This document shows, one piece after another, positions 11,112 to 21,610 of a DNA stretch of 64,000 nt; the first letter of the stretch is position 1, and the number at the start of each line of letters is the position of its first letter. Below the pieces are notes generated by a model, which ran no database searches, was not told where the DNA came from, and saw nothing but the letters and a program-made list of their open reading frames with translations. The stretch lies in assembly GCA_019614645.1 (NCBI GenBank), contig JABWDB010000003.1:25319001-25383000 (forward strand), written 5' to 3'. This DNA comes from Stratiolaelaps scimitus. Lineage: Eukaryota; Arthropoda; Arachnida; Mesostigmata; Laelapidae. The position numbers and the translations under genes were made by a program.

Positions 11112-11575
11112 TGAGGACGACAATGTTCCGAGGAAGGCGATGGCATTGCCTCTCTGCACAGCGAGGGACAGGCGCTGCAGGAGGAAAGAGCCAGCGCGCT
11201 TGTCCCCGGTGGCGCGGATCAACCTATGGTAGATCCCCTCGAGGAAGTTCGCAGTGAGAGGGCCGTGCCCGCCCAGGGTCTCAAAGGCAAGGGGGGAAAC
11301 AGGTGCGTTGCTTGGAGTGCGGCGTACTTCCTCAGCTTTGCCCGCTCCGCACGCGCTACTGCGTAACCGGGGATGGTTGCACAGTGGTTGACATAAGAAG
11401 GTGCTAGAGTGTCAACCACAGTGCCGTCCCAAACCAGGTGCTGGCCTCGATGGAAGGGGATAAGGGTGAGGCCGTCAGGGCGGCGCCCGTCAGAGGTGTC
11501 GAGGCCCTGTGGCTCCCTTGTGCAAGGGATACCGGCGGAGTGGAGGGCCCTCACGAGCGTGTCATTAAGCACATA
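11112..11575 (-). mobile_element. Non-LTR retroelement copy B, 5'-truncated
   Basis: A minus-strand frame at 11572-11219 encodes GRRPDGLTLIPFHRGQHLVW, then DGTVVDTLAPSYV and ARAERAKLRKYAALQATHLF, the C-terminal region typical of this retroelement family. A frameshift then leads into the LLQRLSLAVQRGNAIAFLGT block. It aligns with copies A and C. 5' truncation and the frameshift make it inactive. Confidence 0.85.
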
Positions 11576-12078
11576 TATTTAGACTTCTGGTGTTGCTGTA
11601 GCTTCCGAGCCTTTGGATCTTTGGAGTTCTTTATCATCTTTCTTTATCTGAAGATTCTTGCCAGGTACGAGTAAGGAAGAGAATAAGGAAAGGCGGCCCC
11701 GACAGGTCCTCATAGTAATACCTAAAAGGTTAAGAGCTGAGGCCTGTCAGATAGGGGAACAGCTGAGGGTCAGCTCGAAAAACAATTTGTAGCTTCCCAG
11801 CCATGCTTAAGGTGTAAATGGGTGGAAATTACAACGCCGGAAAGATACACATTTGTAATGGGACAATGATGTAACAAACAAAAATCATCATATCAGTACG
11901 TTACTGAAATATGATCAAACTAAGCGTGACCTTCTAAGAAAAGTTTCTGTTTCAATCTAGACAGATTCTATACGCTATACTCCTCTATATTGGTATGAGA
12001 GCAGCCGCGCAACATTTTGTTTGAAGAAAATACCACTATGCTTTGTGTTACTGCTCAGTATGTTTTTGTTCCTTTATT

Positions 12079-12096
12079 TATATATATATATATATA
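12079..12096. repeat. (TA)n microsatellite abutting a splice donor
   Basis: Begins 11 nt into intron 14, directly after donor AAG|GTTCGTGAACG on the minus strand. Confidence 0.9.
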
Positions 12097-12107
12097 CGTT
12101 CACGAAC

Positions 12108-12303
12108 CTTAATGTTGATCGTCTCAAAGATGTCAACACCTTCCTTAATGGGGCCGTACTCTCTAGCGATGTTGTGCTCCTCGCTCGAGATGGATACACG
12201 CGCAGTTTGCTCACCGCTGTCGCTAAATTGGCCGCTATCGGAGCTTTTCACAGCGATTATTGTTTCGACCATTGGCAGGCGTTTGCTTTGTCCATTCGTG
12301 CAC
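12108..12303 (-). CDS. Cals: Calsyntenin coding exon 14
   Basis: About 65 codons starting at the Lys-Cys junction (VK|CTNG, human IKCFN). It includes VSISSEEHNIAREYGPIKEG, corresponding to human ISLSGVHHFARAASEFESSEG, and GVDIFETINIK, corresponding to VFLFPELRI. Acceptor GAGCAG|G; donor AAG|GTTCGT, followed 11 nt into the intron by a (TA)n run. Confidence 0.92.
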
Positions 12304-12538
12304 CTGCTCATTTAGAAGGAAAACCATAATCGATGGCTGAGCGATATCGCGTCAACCTACTGCGGATGTTTAGCGCTAAGTGAGAGATTTCATATTTTTC
12401 CCGCTTGACTTTCATTGTGACTATACTATTTGTACAGATTCTCGAAGATGTAAGGATTAAATGTAAAGGCCGTGATTCATGAGTTAGGGCTAGTCCCACG
12501 TGTGGATACATTTTGTTAACGAATATCACACTGCTTAC

Positions 12539-12865
12539 TTGACGTGTGTATTGAGCTGGACGAGACGATTGCCGGGAGTCGGCTGTCTTCGCGAGTTCCT
12601 ATAGGCAAGACGCGAAATTTGCCTCTCGATTGACTCGACCGAATCTCCCGAGAGAGCCTCAACATCCGAAAGAGCCTCCTCGCTATCTGAACCGCCGCCG
12701 CCACCGACGAGGCCATTATTTGAGTCATTTGTGTTGCTGTTCGTGCTGGATCCCCCGGAGCCGGCTGCATTGGTGCGAACGAGACTCTCCTTGCAGTGGT
12801 ACATGCACTTCAATACCGACTCGGGTTCGGTTGCATTGTTCAGGATGACAAGGTCCGACAGGTAG
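12539..12865 (-). CDS. Cals: Calsyntenin coding exon 13 (largest ectodomain exon)
   Basis: Begins YLSDLVILNNATEPESVLKC with MYHCKESL, matching GNLAGLTLRSGKL and CLYTCKEGL. It ends ISRLAYRNSRRQPTPGNRL, matching ISYLNSRQFPTPGIRRL. Between them sits a lineage-specific Gly/Ser/Asn/Glu insertion of roughly 45 residues. Acceptor TTTTAG|C lies after an in-frame Met, so the exon does not start at that Met. Donor GTCAA|GTAAGC. Confidence 0.95.
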
Positions 12866-13171
12866 CTAAAATTCATCCCGCGAAAGCAGATAGAATTTAT
12901 CAATAGGAGAAACACCGCTCAGCAAATTACAAAAACATTACAGAGATCGATCAAGCCAAAGGTGAAAACACTTTTGGACTCACACTTTTGACTACAGAAC
13001 GGCGTTATTTTTCCATATACGCTGATTCAACTGCTCTGCAACCTGTCCTTGATATACAATATGTATAAATAGCCAGATTAACAATCAAGCAAATTATAGG
13101 GAGTTATTGCCCAGTGAAAATAGCCCGATCAATAAATGTACCCCTTGCGGAGCTCCCCTGTAAACACTTAC

Positions 13172-13293
13172 CCTTTGAAGTGCATGGCCATATGAGACTG
13201 TTTCGCTTGCCAGCACGCGCCCACAACGGTCGTGGTCTCGTTTCCGACGTGAACATTGCGGTGGATCGGCCAGTCGTCAACGATGTCGGCAGC
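13172..13293 (-). CDS. Cals: Calsyntenin coding exon 12 (LNS region)
   Basis: 40 codons plus 2 nt. Conserved VVGACWQAKQSHMAMHFKG aligns with family VVGACWQEF and HMTQFFRG. The family's 20-residue loop between them is much shorter here. Acceptor GTAG|GCT, donor GG|GTAAGT; GG+C gives Gly into exon 13. Confidence 0.96.
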
Positions 13294-13518
13294 CTACATC
13301 AAGCATCACAACGAAGCCGGAGCGTGAGAACTGAGCCGTGGATGGCTACTGATACTATATACAGTAGATATTGCTAAAATGTGCTGCATTTGATGAACAA
13401 CTCCCGGCACATGCTCTATTAAGCTGGTACCGCGAACAGATTCATGTGAATGTGCAATATCCCCTTAGCAATTTCCTAGAGTCGTTCTTGTTGCTATTGT
13501 TGTTGTCTGCGTGTTCAC

Positions 13519-13633
13519 CTGTTCAGCGGGACGGCCATCGATGAAGAGGGTTGCCTGATGGTCTCCTCCATTAGCAGCAAGATTGATCGTGTAGTGGTGC
13601 CACTCGAAGTCACACACTTCCGATACACGCCAT
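13519..13633 (-). CDS. Cals: Calsyntenin coding exon 11 (LNS region)
   Basis: Encodes WRVSEVCDFEWHHYTINL and TLFIDGRPAEQ, matching family WKLNQVCDEEWHHYVLNV and TLYVDG. Acceptor CGACAG|A, donor CAG|GTGAAC. The frame stays open past the donor (VNTQTTT), but only the spliced form joins the conserved next block. Confidence 0.96.
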
Positions 13634-13858
13634 CTGTCGATCGACAATGGAGGATACGATGTCGTCGGGGTCACCGGCCGTGCCGCGGAAAAGGGGAATA
13701 ACGAGGTCAATGTGAATACCCTATAGTGGCGAATCCCGACTCAAGGAGTCTCAACTTCTATTCTTCATTGAACGCCGAGGAAATAAACGACCGGAGTGGC
13801 CGGCAGACTTGAGAGACATCATGAGGGATTGAGGAATCATGACGTGCTAAGCACCTAC

Positions 13859-14016
13859 CTGAACTCAGCAGGGAAGAGTTTGTGATAGTTGGAGTTGTGC
13901 TTGCGGACGAGCAGCACGAGATGACAGTTGTGGAGGAATACGGAAAAGTGGTGGCGATTCATTTTGTGTGAATCAGACGTGCACACCACGTGCTCTTTGG
14001 CCTTCTTGTCAAGATT
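13859..14016 (-). CDS. Cals: Calsyntenin coding exon 10 (LNS region)
   Basis: Carries the highly conserved CTSDSHKMNRHHFSVFLHNC (human CSSDKTDMNRHHYSLYVHGC), then LVLLVRKHN and FPAEFR (human FLFRQD, RPAEFH). Acceptor TTTCAG|AAT, donor TTCAG|GTAGGT. The Arg codon is split with exon 11. Confidence 0.97.
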
Positions 14017-14388
14017 CTGAAATGAGGCAAGCAGCGAATAGATAGTGAGCATGAGCGTCACCGCAAACACGATGCGGATGTCTTGCTCTTGCTGTGCGAG
14101 GAACGTAACGTACGATTGGTCTTTTTTAGGGTTAGGTGACTTTTCAAGTAGCATAGTTGAAATAGCTAAAAAAAATAAAAAATAGATCTAATGCAATTCC
14201 CTTCGAATAAAATTGAAATATTGTTGTATACGAACTTTGTAATTCGAAATATTACATTTATGTACATATATAAAATTCAGTCAGTTGCACAGTGTGTGGT
14301 CGGTTGGAGCACTGCCTAATCGCCACAGAAGTAGACGATATATGATACTATTCCTGTGGGAACAACGCTCGAAATAGATAATACCAAC

Positions 14389-14597
14389 CTGTTCATGTTT
14401 CATCCAGAACTGAACGGCCATTGTGTCTGTTTGATGGAAGGTGTCCCTTGGCAGCAGCAGAGCATTGGTCTTTCCATCGAAGAAGTAAATGGCCGAGTTC
14501 TCATTGCCTCGATCTTGAGTAGGGGCCCGCGATGCGCCCGACTTGGAGCCCGACGGCGACGCCTGATCAACACCGAGCAGGGTTGTTAGGGTGCCCT
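14389..14597 (-). CDS. Cals: Calsyntenin coding exon 9 (LNS region)
   Basis: Starts EGTLTTLLG (the Glu is shared with exon 8). A Ser/Gly-rich linker follows, then SAIYFFDGKTNALLLPRD and TMAVQFWMKHEQ. These match family QVFEFNGTQAVRIPDG and FTISVWMRHG of the laminin-G/LNS fold. Acceptor TTGCAG|AG, donor CAG|GTTGGT. Confidence 0.95.
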
Positions 14598-15008
14598 CTG
14601 CAATGACAGACAAAGTCACAGTACGGAGTACGTATTGAAAAGTGAAGTCTGGGAAAGCAAGCAGTGTAGAGTAAACAATTCTGTTTAGTCTGCAGTTTGT
14701 ATCTCATCTTACAAACCTACCTACTTAGAAATGTTCTACCAAAAAACGATCTCTTCGTTAGACATTATGCGAGAGTAAACCCGTTTCGAAAGTCTACTCG
14801 TGCAAAGTGTAACCATGGCAAAGTTATTGATTACATAGACTGAGTAGGTGTTCGTTGGGATAGAAAGGAAGACGTTTTTGGACTGACGATGTACCCAATT
14901 GGTAAGCAACTTCTTACGATAGGCTATGGCCTTTGAAATATGTTCTGCTACCTCGATGTTGTGGCTAGCATCTGCCTCGAGCGAAGATCCAGATCGGTGG
15001 TACTTTAC

Positions 15009-15135
15009 CATTATTGATGTTGTTGTTTCCAGCATTGCAGAGTTTCCGTTGGCTGCGTACCGAGTAGGTATCACGATCACATCCCTTGCCAATGTGTTTT
15101 GTGTCCAGCTGAATCTTGGCATATATCTCATCGAC
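15009..15135 (-). CDS. Cals: Calsyntenin coding exon 8
   Basis: Contains HIGKGCDRDTYS, identical to human calsyntenin-1 over these 12 residues, then RKLC matching the conserved HRLCG. Acceptor CTGCAG|GTC, donor AATG|GTAAAG (phase 1). An Asn/Gly-rich tail (GNNNINN) replaces the family's variable loop. Longer open frames cross this exon in other registers, but this is the homologous frame. Confidence 0.95.
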
Positions 15136-15481
15136 CTGCAGGAGAAATGCGATGGGCGATATCCCACAGTTCGGAGATAACAGTCAGTATTCTCATCGAA
15201 TATCGACGACCCCAAGGTGAAGGTCGAATGTGCCCATAACGTGATCTTTGATATTTTATGAATAAGTTTGAACAGAGGCCCGCCCCAATATCGCATTCGT
15301 ATTAATCCAACCATACTCTTTGCAGCGCAGTGGACGTAATGATTTCATATAATTTGGTATGATATATGAAGTTAACGATGCCAACGACTTCTTAGTTTTA
15401 CCATCTACGAACATAATCAAACAACTGTGAGCTGTTAATTCACACGGTCGTTTATTACTGGACTCGATGGCGTAAACTCAC

Positions 15482-15559
15482 CTCGCAGTCCGAAGGGCAA
15501 GTATCGAGCTGAGCGTTTCCGTAGAGTGACACTGAACCACCTCCTGCCGTGTAGTCGAT
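15482..15559 (-). CDS. Cals: Calsyntenin coding exon 7 (start of LNS region)
   Basis: 26 codons, phase 0 at both ends. IDYTAGGGSVSLYGNAQLDT aligns with family IEYEPGTGALAVFPNIHLET, followed by CPSDCE against CDEP. Acceptor TTACAG|ATC, donor GAG|GTGAGT. It lies 9.3 kb downstream of exon 6. Confidence 0.93.
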
Positions 15560-17811
15560 CTGTAAAGAATCGAATGAGCAGCTTCTTAAGTAGGATCTTC
15601 GTGAATTGATTAATGTGTTATCTCTTCTGTTTATTAAAATTCAAATTAGCTTACACACACGCACACACACTCAAAACCACTTCCACGAAATTGCCATATT
15701 AATTAATCTTCTCACCAGGCTAGTTTACATTACGAATTAGTAACTTACGAGCACATGATCATATCAAATTACTCATTAGCTTTTTTTTTTCTTAAAATAA
15801 AGTTATTACAGCCCGACCAATGTACTCCTACCAAATGTCGCTCTGTAGTCGAGAGACTTCCGCCCTGTTGTAGAAAGTTTCGCTCGAAGGTCAAAGCTCT
15901 ATAGTCACGATTTAAGTAGCGACTGGAATGGACACTCGTTGCTACGGACGCTACCACAGTCTGTTTACGCAGGAAAACTTAACAGTTTTTCTCATCGATT
16001 TGATCGATGAGCAGGCACTCGTTCTTTCGAACAGCAAACGCTCGTCACGTTAGTTTCAGCGAAATTCGGCTTCCTCTAATATGCGTTGTAATGATAATCA
16101 CAAATCGCAGTGTCACGCTATTAACTACCGTTGGAAACTGATTTTTCTCGTCGGTCGAGTCGTATCCCCGCTGGGGTAGTCGCACGAACTCCACATTCGT
16201 GAGATTGAGGGTCAACTTGAAAAGTTTGCTTGGAGCTCCGTTTTCTAATTATAGCCGACAAGCGAAGGGACAGACTTTGCCGCTGGATGGGGTTGAATCT
16301 CAGTTCGTCCTAAGTGAGACATGCACCGCATCGGGACTCCGAGAGGATTCTTGGGAAAATTTCGATTAGTGCCAGATACGGCGATCTCGTCAAGGTGTTC
16401 CACGAAGCTCATGCAGACGCCTATATCCGGAGATGGTCATTTCTCGACATGTATCATTCACGGGGTACCTATATTGCAATCAATATGTCAATTGATTCAG
16501 AGAACAAGCTCTTCATGTGATTTTACTTATGCATATATTTTTGAACGTTCAACACGATTACATCTATCTGTTCAACAAGGAATGTGGCCTCAATATGCGT
16601 CTCGTTGGCCAAGAAGACACTTTAGTCAGATCTACGGGAATTCAATATTTTGTCTCACAGAACAGCTGGAGCTGAGCCATTTCAGTGGATGGCTCATGCG
16701 TAGACACCTTGACACATCCTTTTGACGGCTGTTATGCTAAGGCTCACGCAAACGAACATTTGTTCCAGACTTATTCTATTGCAGCAACCTGGCCAGATAT
16801 ATATATTTAATTATCCCAGGAAACAGAGGCAGAAAGAGGGTTATTATAGGCATTTCTCCCCTGAACTTTGTTTGCTCAACCACTGTTGTCGCACAAGATC
16901 ACAATGTGACCACAATTTACATGAAACTTGCATGTTCCAACTTAAATTGTATCACATGCGATGCGAGAACTACTCGGAGCTTCGCGTATAACCCTCTGGC
17001 CTGAAGTACAATTTACACTCTGGAGGGCATATTCGGCGTATGCCTGAGAAACCAGTGACACTGGCACACGTAAATCACACGATTGACCGCTTCACAAATT
17101 ATTTGGATAACTACGTGAAACTGCATATTCGTGTTCATCGTGTTCCGCCCAACCACGATGAACACGCATGTACTATCTGCGATTCTGTGTAGAAGCTACA
17201 CCTGTAGTTTTTGCACTGTAATATTAAACATTTGCAAGAAAACAATGCATTCGACCGGATCAGCGTTTAATGGCTCGCATGTTCACACTGTTGAACACAA
17301 AAAGCAAAACGCTGCTTCCAACTCTACCAACAGCGGCGCCGAGTCCTCGCCACTGCTGAGATGAGGCAATATGGGAATTGCGAGCAAACGTCCAAGAAGA
17401 GATAGCACGGTCGTGGGGGCCGGTCGTTATTGTCTTTGCCATACTGGTACGCAGCCGCTCAGCCCTGGCAAACACGGGAAACTGCACTCCTCGGAGTGCA
17501 GCCATCCGGCGCACACTCGTGGGCCTTCTGCCAGTCGGCTCGCCTTGTTTCTAGGTCCCCGTCGAGTCGACTTTGGCCCCCGCCCCCCTTGTTCTTCCCA
17601 TTTCGCACCCGCTCACTCCTCGTAATTAAGCTTGCCGGAGTAACCAAAGCCTCGAGGTCTCCTCTCACACAGTCACCCGGCTTATATAATATAATACAAG
17701 CAGCCTTTCCCTCGTCTCTGTCTGTGTCTCACGGTAGTCCAACCAGCGTGGCGGTGCGCATTCAGCGGCGGTGACGGTGGCGGAGAAAGAAGCCGGTGGT
17801 GATGATGGTCG

Positions 17812-17812
17812 T

Positions 17813-17849
<37 letters not shown>
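17812..17849. repeat. (GGC)n trinucleotide tract
   Basis: About 12 GGC units, preceded by GGT units. This gives poly-Gly and poly-Pro open frames that should not be taken as genes. Confidence 0.9.
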
Positions 17850-17852
<3 letters not shown>

Positions 17853-19102
17853 AGGATCTCCAATGGCTTCATCGCCAGCCTCACCTCATCTCCAACCGTT
17901 TCGGCCCCAGAGGCTACTCAGCTCCACAACGTCAAGCTCTAGCTGCGGTTACGCTCTTACGCAAGCAATCACCCGGGCAGCCAGCCGGACAGTCTGCCTG
18001 CCTGTGTGCTAGCCAAGCACGGAGGGAAGCGACCAACAAACCAAGCCATCTTTGCGCCGGTTGGGCTCAACTCGGTAGCGCGCGCTCGAACGGTGGAGGA
18101 ACGGAGGACAGGCGCACAGGCCCACGCAGTCTCACCCGCGCGCATTGACGCTTATCTCTCTCTCGTGGACACACACAGAAGCAGCAGTCATAGCAACTGC
18201 AGCTACCACTGCCGCGCTGCCGTCGGCGAACACCGGGGAGGAAGGACGTCGACCCTTATCTAATGCTGCTGCTGCGACCACCTCCGCCGCCGGCGACAGC
18301 CATGGCGAGAACAATGAGGAAGCTCGCTGGAGGCCAGAGGCAGCGGTTACGACACAGGCAAACACGCCACTGAGAATCGGTCAGAACGAGCGCATGCATG
18401 AGAGGTTGGTTAGTTCGTTGGCAGTGTGGCAGTGGTGGTTCCCGGCTAACGGGAGCCCTCGATTGGGGGTTGGCTGGTTGGTTGGTGGGTGATGATGGTA
18501 ATGTTGCCCCAGACGCCGGCATGCCAGCCAGACGACTCGACTGTCGCTCGCTGCTCTTGCTGGGATGAGGCTGATAATAATGTGTGGGGGCGGGGTAGAG
18601 GAGCTGGCAAAGGCTAGGAGCAACTGGGAACAGCATGAGAAGTGCATTGCGCAGTTTCTGTCCATGTGTGTATATAGGCCCCCATGAGTGTGTGTCTATC
18701 TATTATATGTGTATGTGTGCGTGTGTATACGCGTTCGTCTCTTGGTGTATGTGTGTATCGGTGTGAAGGTGTGTGTGTATCTGCATAGCACAACTGTAGC
18801 GGTGTTATGCCTGCGTTGAGTGGACGATTGGGGGGATGCTGCGTCTGTGGATAGGAATGACACTGGTGACGGTGGTAGCGACGCCGGTGATGTTGGCAGC
18901 AGCAGCAGCCGCCCGTGAGTGGCTTGCTGCGGGTCGCCCGTTCGCTTGCCCGCTGCTCTGCTTGCGCAGTGAGAACTAACACCCACACGCCGCAAACAGG
19001 ACACAGCTACATTCGCGTGGCTGCGCCTTTGCGTCCTGTCAGACATACAGCCAGTGAGAGCGTTCCACTCACGTATACATAGATAGAGAGAGATGGAGAG
19101 CC

Positions 19103-19146
19103 ATATATATATATATATATATGACAGAGAGAGAGAGAGAGAGAGA
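19103..19146. repeat. (AT)n followed by (GA)n compound microsatellite
   Basis: About 20 bp of AT alternation at 19103-19122, then GA alternation at 19126-19146, in intron 6. Confidence 0.9.
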
Positions 19147-21310
19147 AAGCACAATCATAAGAGGCATAACGGCGCAATAGAAGTCTCGGCGATGTGGGCT
19201 TGGGCGGAGTCGTGGGACGGCTTCTCTTTTGCTGCTGTTGCTGCCGCTGCTGGTGCCATAATTCGCCCTCATATTATTCGTCGTCGACTTCTATGCGCTT
19301 AAGCCTTGACATGCTTGACGGATGCAGCATTGCGTTGGGGACAATAATGCTAATAATAATAATAATAATAGTGACCATCGAGAGGAATCAGCATCGAGAA
19401 TGTGCTTCCGTCAGTCGCAGTGCAGTGCCACTATCACCACCAGCAATGAGAGCATCAACAGAGATATGAAGCGAACTTTGGAGCACACACAGCCAGATGC
19501 CGTTAATTCTAAAGGGATATGCTGTGACGACTTCATTTATTCACTCATTATCGCTCTATCTACTGCTGTTAGTCGCCTCAGCAATTAAGTTGACATCAAG
19601 CCGGGGTGGAGGGGGAGTTCGAGGGGACGCTATTTGATGATAATGTTATGGGCATTTAATATGTTCTTCATCATAGTGTACAATACCTGAGGCATGCATT
19701 ATTTACAGCAGCGCATTTAATCGTTTGAGTCATTATATTTTCTACCACACACGTTAGTATTTCAGTCTAGCGAAAGATAGCCAATTATATGCCGCATATT
19801 AAATATCCCGAATGATTGCACACGCATTTACAGGATGCGGGACCGGTCTCAGCATCGTATTGGCTCAAGGCCACACTTGAGACGTACACCGAGATCTGCA
19901 CCGGTGCAAGAGAAGAATGACAGCAATAGTTTCCAGCACAAGGGCACACGTGCGAGCAGACCAACATCCTCCACACCAACAAGATAACGAACAGCAGCAG
20001 CAGGAGCTATCGTGTCGCACAGCGACGACGGCACTTCAACATCTCCAACAGGCGGTAGTTGATGTGTCCCGCGACCCTCTTTTCCCAGCTCCTATACGCC
20101 TCCCAGCGACTGCGTTTTTGTGGTGGTGCTCCCACCTTGCTTGTGCCTTCAGCTCTTTGCTGCTCGTGTGAGCAGGCGGGCTGTATCCAGCCTCAGGCCA
20201 CGCGGGCCCTCCAGCAAACAGCCGCCGTATCAACACCAGAGGAGTAGCGCTATCGTCTCATCTGCAGCAATAGTTAATGCATTTCCCGTTTTGCGCTTCC
20301 AGCCGTTTGCGTCCTACGCCGCCCGATAGCGTGGCCATCATCTCTCGCACGCGGGCTGCCATCTGTTCGGCAGCAGGTAGCCCGGCCCCACTTTAACCTG
20401 TTTTGGTTGAGCAGCGTTATTGGGGTGTTGCTCTTGTTTGCAAAGACAATTCCGCCAGATTTCGCCGGTCGGCTGATATCGGAACGATTCACGATTGTCT
20501 CTATACGTTATTTCGCGTTCGTGGCTGTCGCAGCGGTAGCTCGGAGAGCAGAAATCGAATTAGTTATGGGTGCGACGACTGTTTGTACTCACATCGCCGT
20601 TCAGCCGTGCACGCCACCATTCTCCGCCAATCGGTCAATCGATCGAGCGATGGATGACGTTGACGAACGTATGCAAGTGGACGGCAAGGTTACATTGGCT
20701 GACCTATTCATCGTCGTGTATTTGTCTGTCGAATCCATTCAGATTATTGAATTCTCTCTGGACCCAGAGCAATCTAAATTTAGCTACCAATCAAAATGTT
20801 GTGCAAATGTCAGCCGGTCATTGTTACCCAGCCAATATCAGGACGCTGTAGGTGCTTATCAACGTAATACCATCTATAATGGACAATACTATGCATGCAC
20901 GGACACTGATATTACTATGCGGTTCGGCTGCTCCAAACATCTAGTTTCTTCTTTTTGGCCATTGTGAATGCGTGCGGCACCCTTAGGCGTTACGCTTTAT
21001 GTCAGTTTTACATGTATAGATTGTTCGGGAAGTTACACGGAAGCCCTTCTATTAGCGACTGACCAAGGCCTGGCGATTTCGAAGGTAACTTCAGGCGAAT
21101 TTTTATTCTAGCCACATAGCCAGATAGCAACGCGTACTACTTTTAAGCAATTAAAGAAAACGAATTACCATCTTAGGCAAACATTGTCTAATAATTCAAC
21201 CAGTGCTTCAAGATTTTGACTAATGTTTGATGTCCTCTAGGATAATCTTTTGTCGACTTTTTGTCCTGTTCTACTTTAGCATAGATGGTAATATAAATTA
21301 AAAAATATAA

Positions 21311-21610
21311 CGGGCGGGCCAAGCTAAGGAGGTACGCAGCACTCCAGGCCAGCCACCTCTTTTCTCCGCTTGCTTTTGAAACCTTGGGCGGGCACGGACC
21401 CCTCACTGCGAACTTCCTCGAAGGAGTCTACCATAGGCTGATCCGCGCCACCGGGAACAAACGCGCAGGATCTTTCCTTCTGCAACGCCTGTCGCTCGCT
21501 GTGGGGCAGAGAGGCAATGCCATCGCCTTCCTCGGAACAATGTCGGCCTCGGCCCCGGTCCCCAACTAATACCCCCCAAATAATCCCTAGAACTAATTCC
21601 TAATTGTTTC
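21311..21610 (+). mobile_element. Non-LTR retroelement copy C, 5'-truncated
   Basis: The plus strand encodes AKLRRYAALQASHLFSPLAF, then ETLGGHGPLTANFLEGVYHR, FLLQRLSLAVGQRGNAIAFL and a stop, closely matching copy B on the opposite strand. The match starts abruptly at about 21311, as in 5'-truncated LINE insertions. A GAATAAATAG polyadenylation-type signal near 21617-21626 and a (TA)n tail follow. It lies in intron 6, antisense to calsyntenin. Confidence 0.85.

Larger units (their letters stand above)
10951..12107 (-). other. Calsyntenin intron 14
   Basis: Host of retroelement copy B (11112-11575), in the same orientation as the gene, next to a 15-G run. The rest, 11576-12107, shows no gene and ends in a (TA)n tract next to the exon 14 donor. 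Confidence 0.85.

Noticed and set aside
13064..13072. TATAAATAG box between calsyntenin exons 12 and 13 (plus strand)
   Set aside because: Isolated AT-rich word with no downstream gene on that strand.
14736..15314. 192-codon minus-strand open frame
   Set aside because: It crosses calsyntenin exon 8 in a different register; the homologous frame (HIGKGCDRDTYS) is another one. No domain of its own.
20407..20967. 186-codon plus-strand open frame in intron 6
   Set aside because: The longest unexplained frame, but it has no recognised domain, no splice or promoter context, and a GC-rich 5' half that favours open frames by chance.
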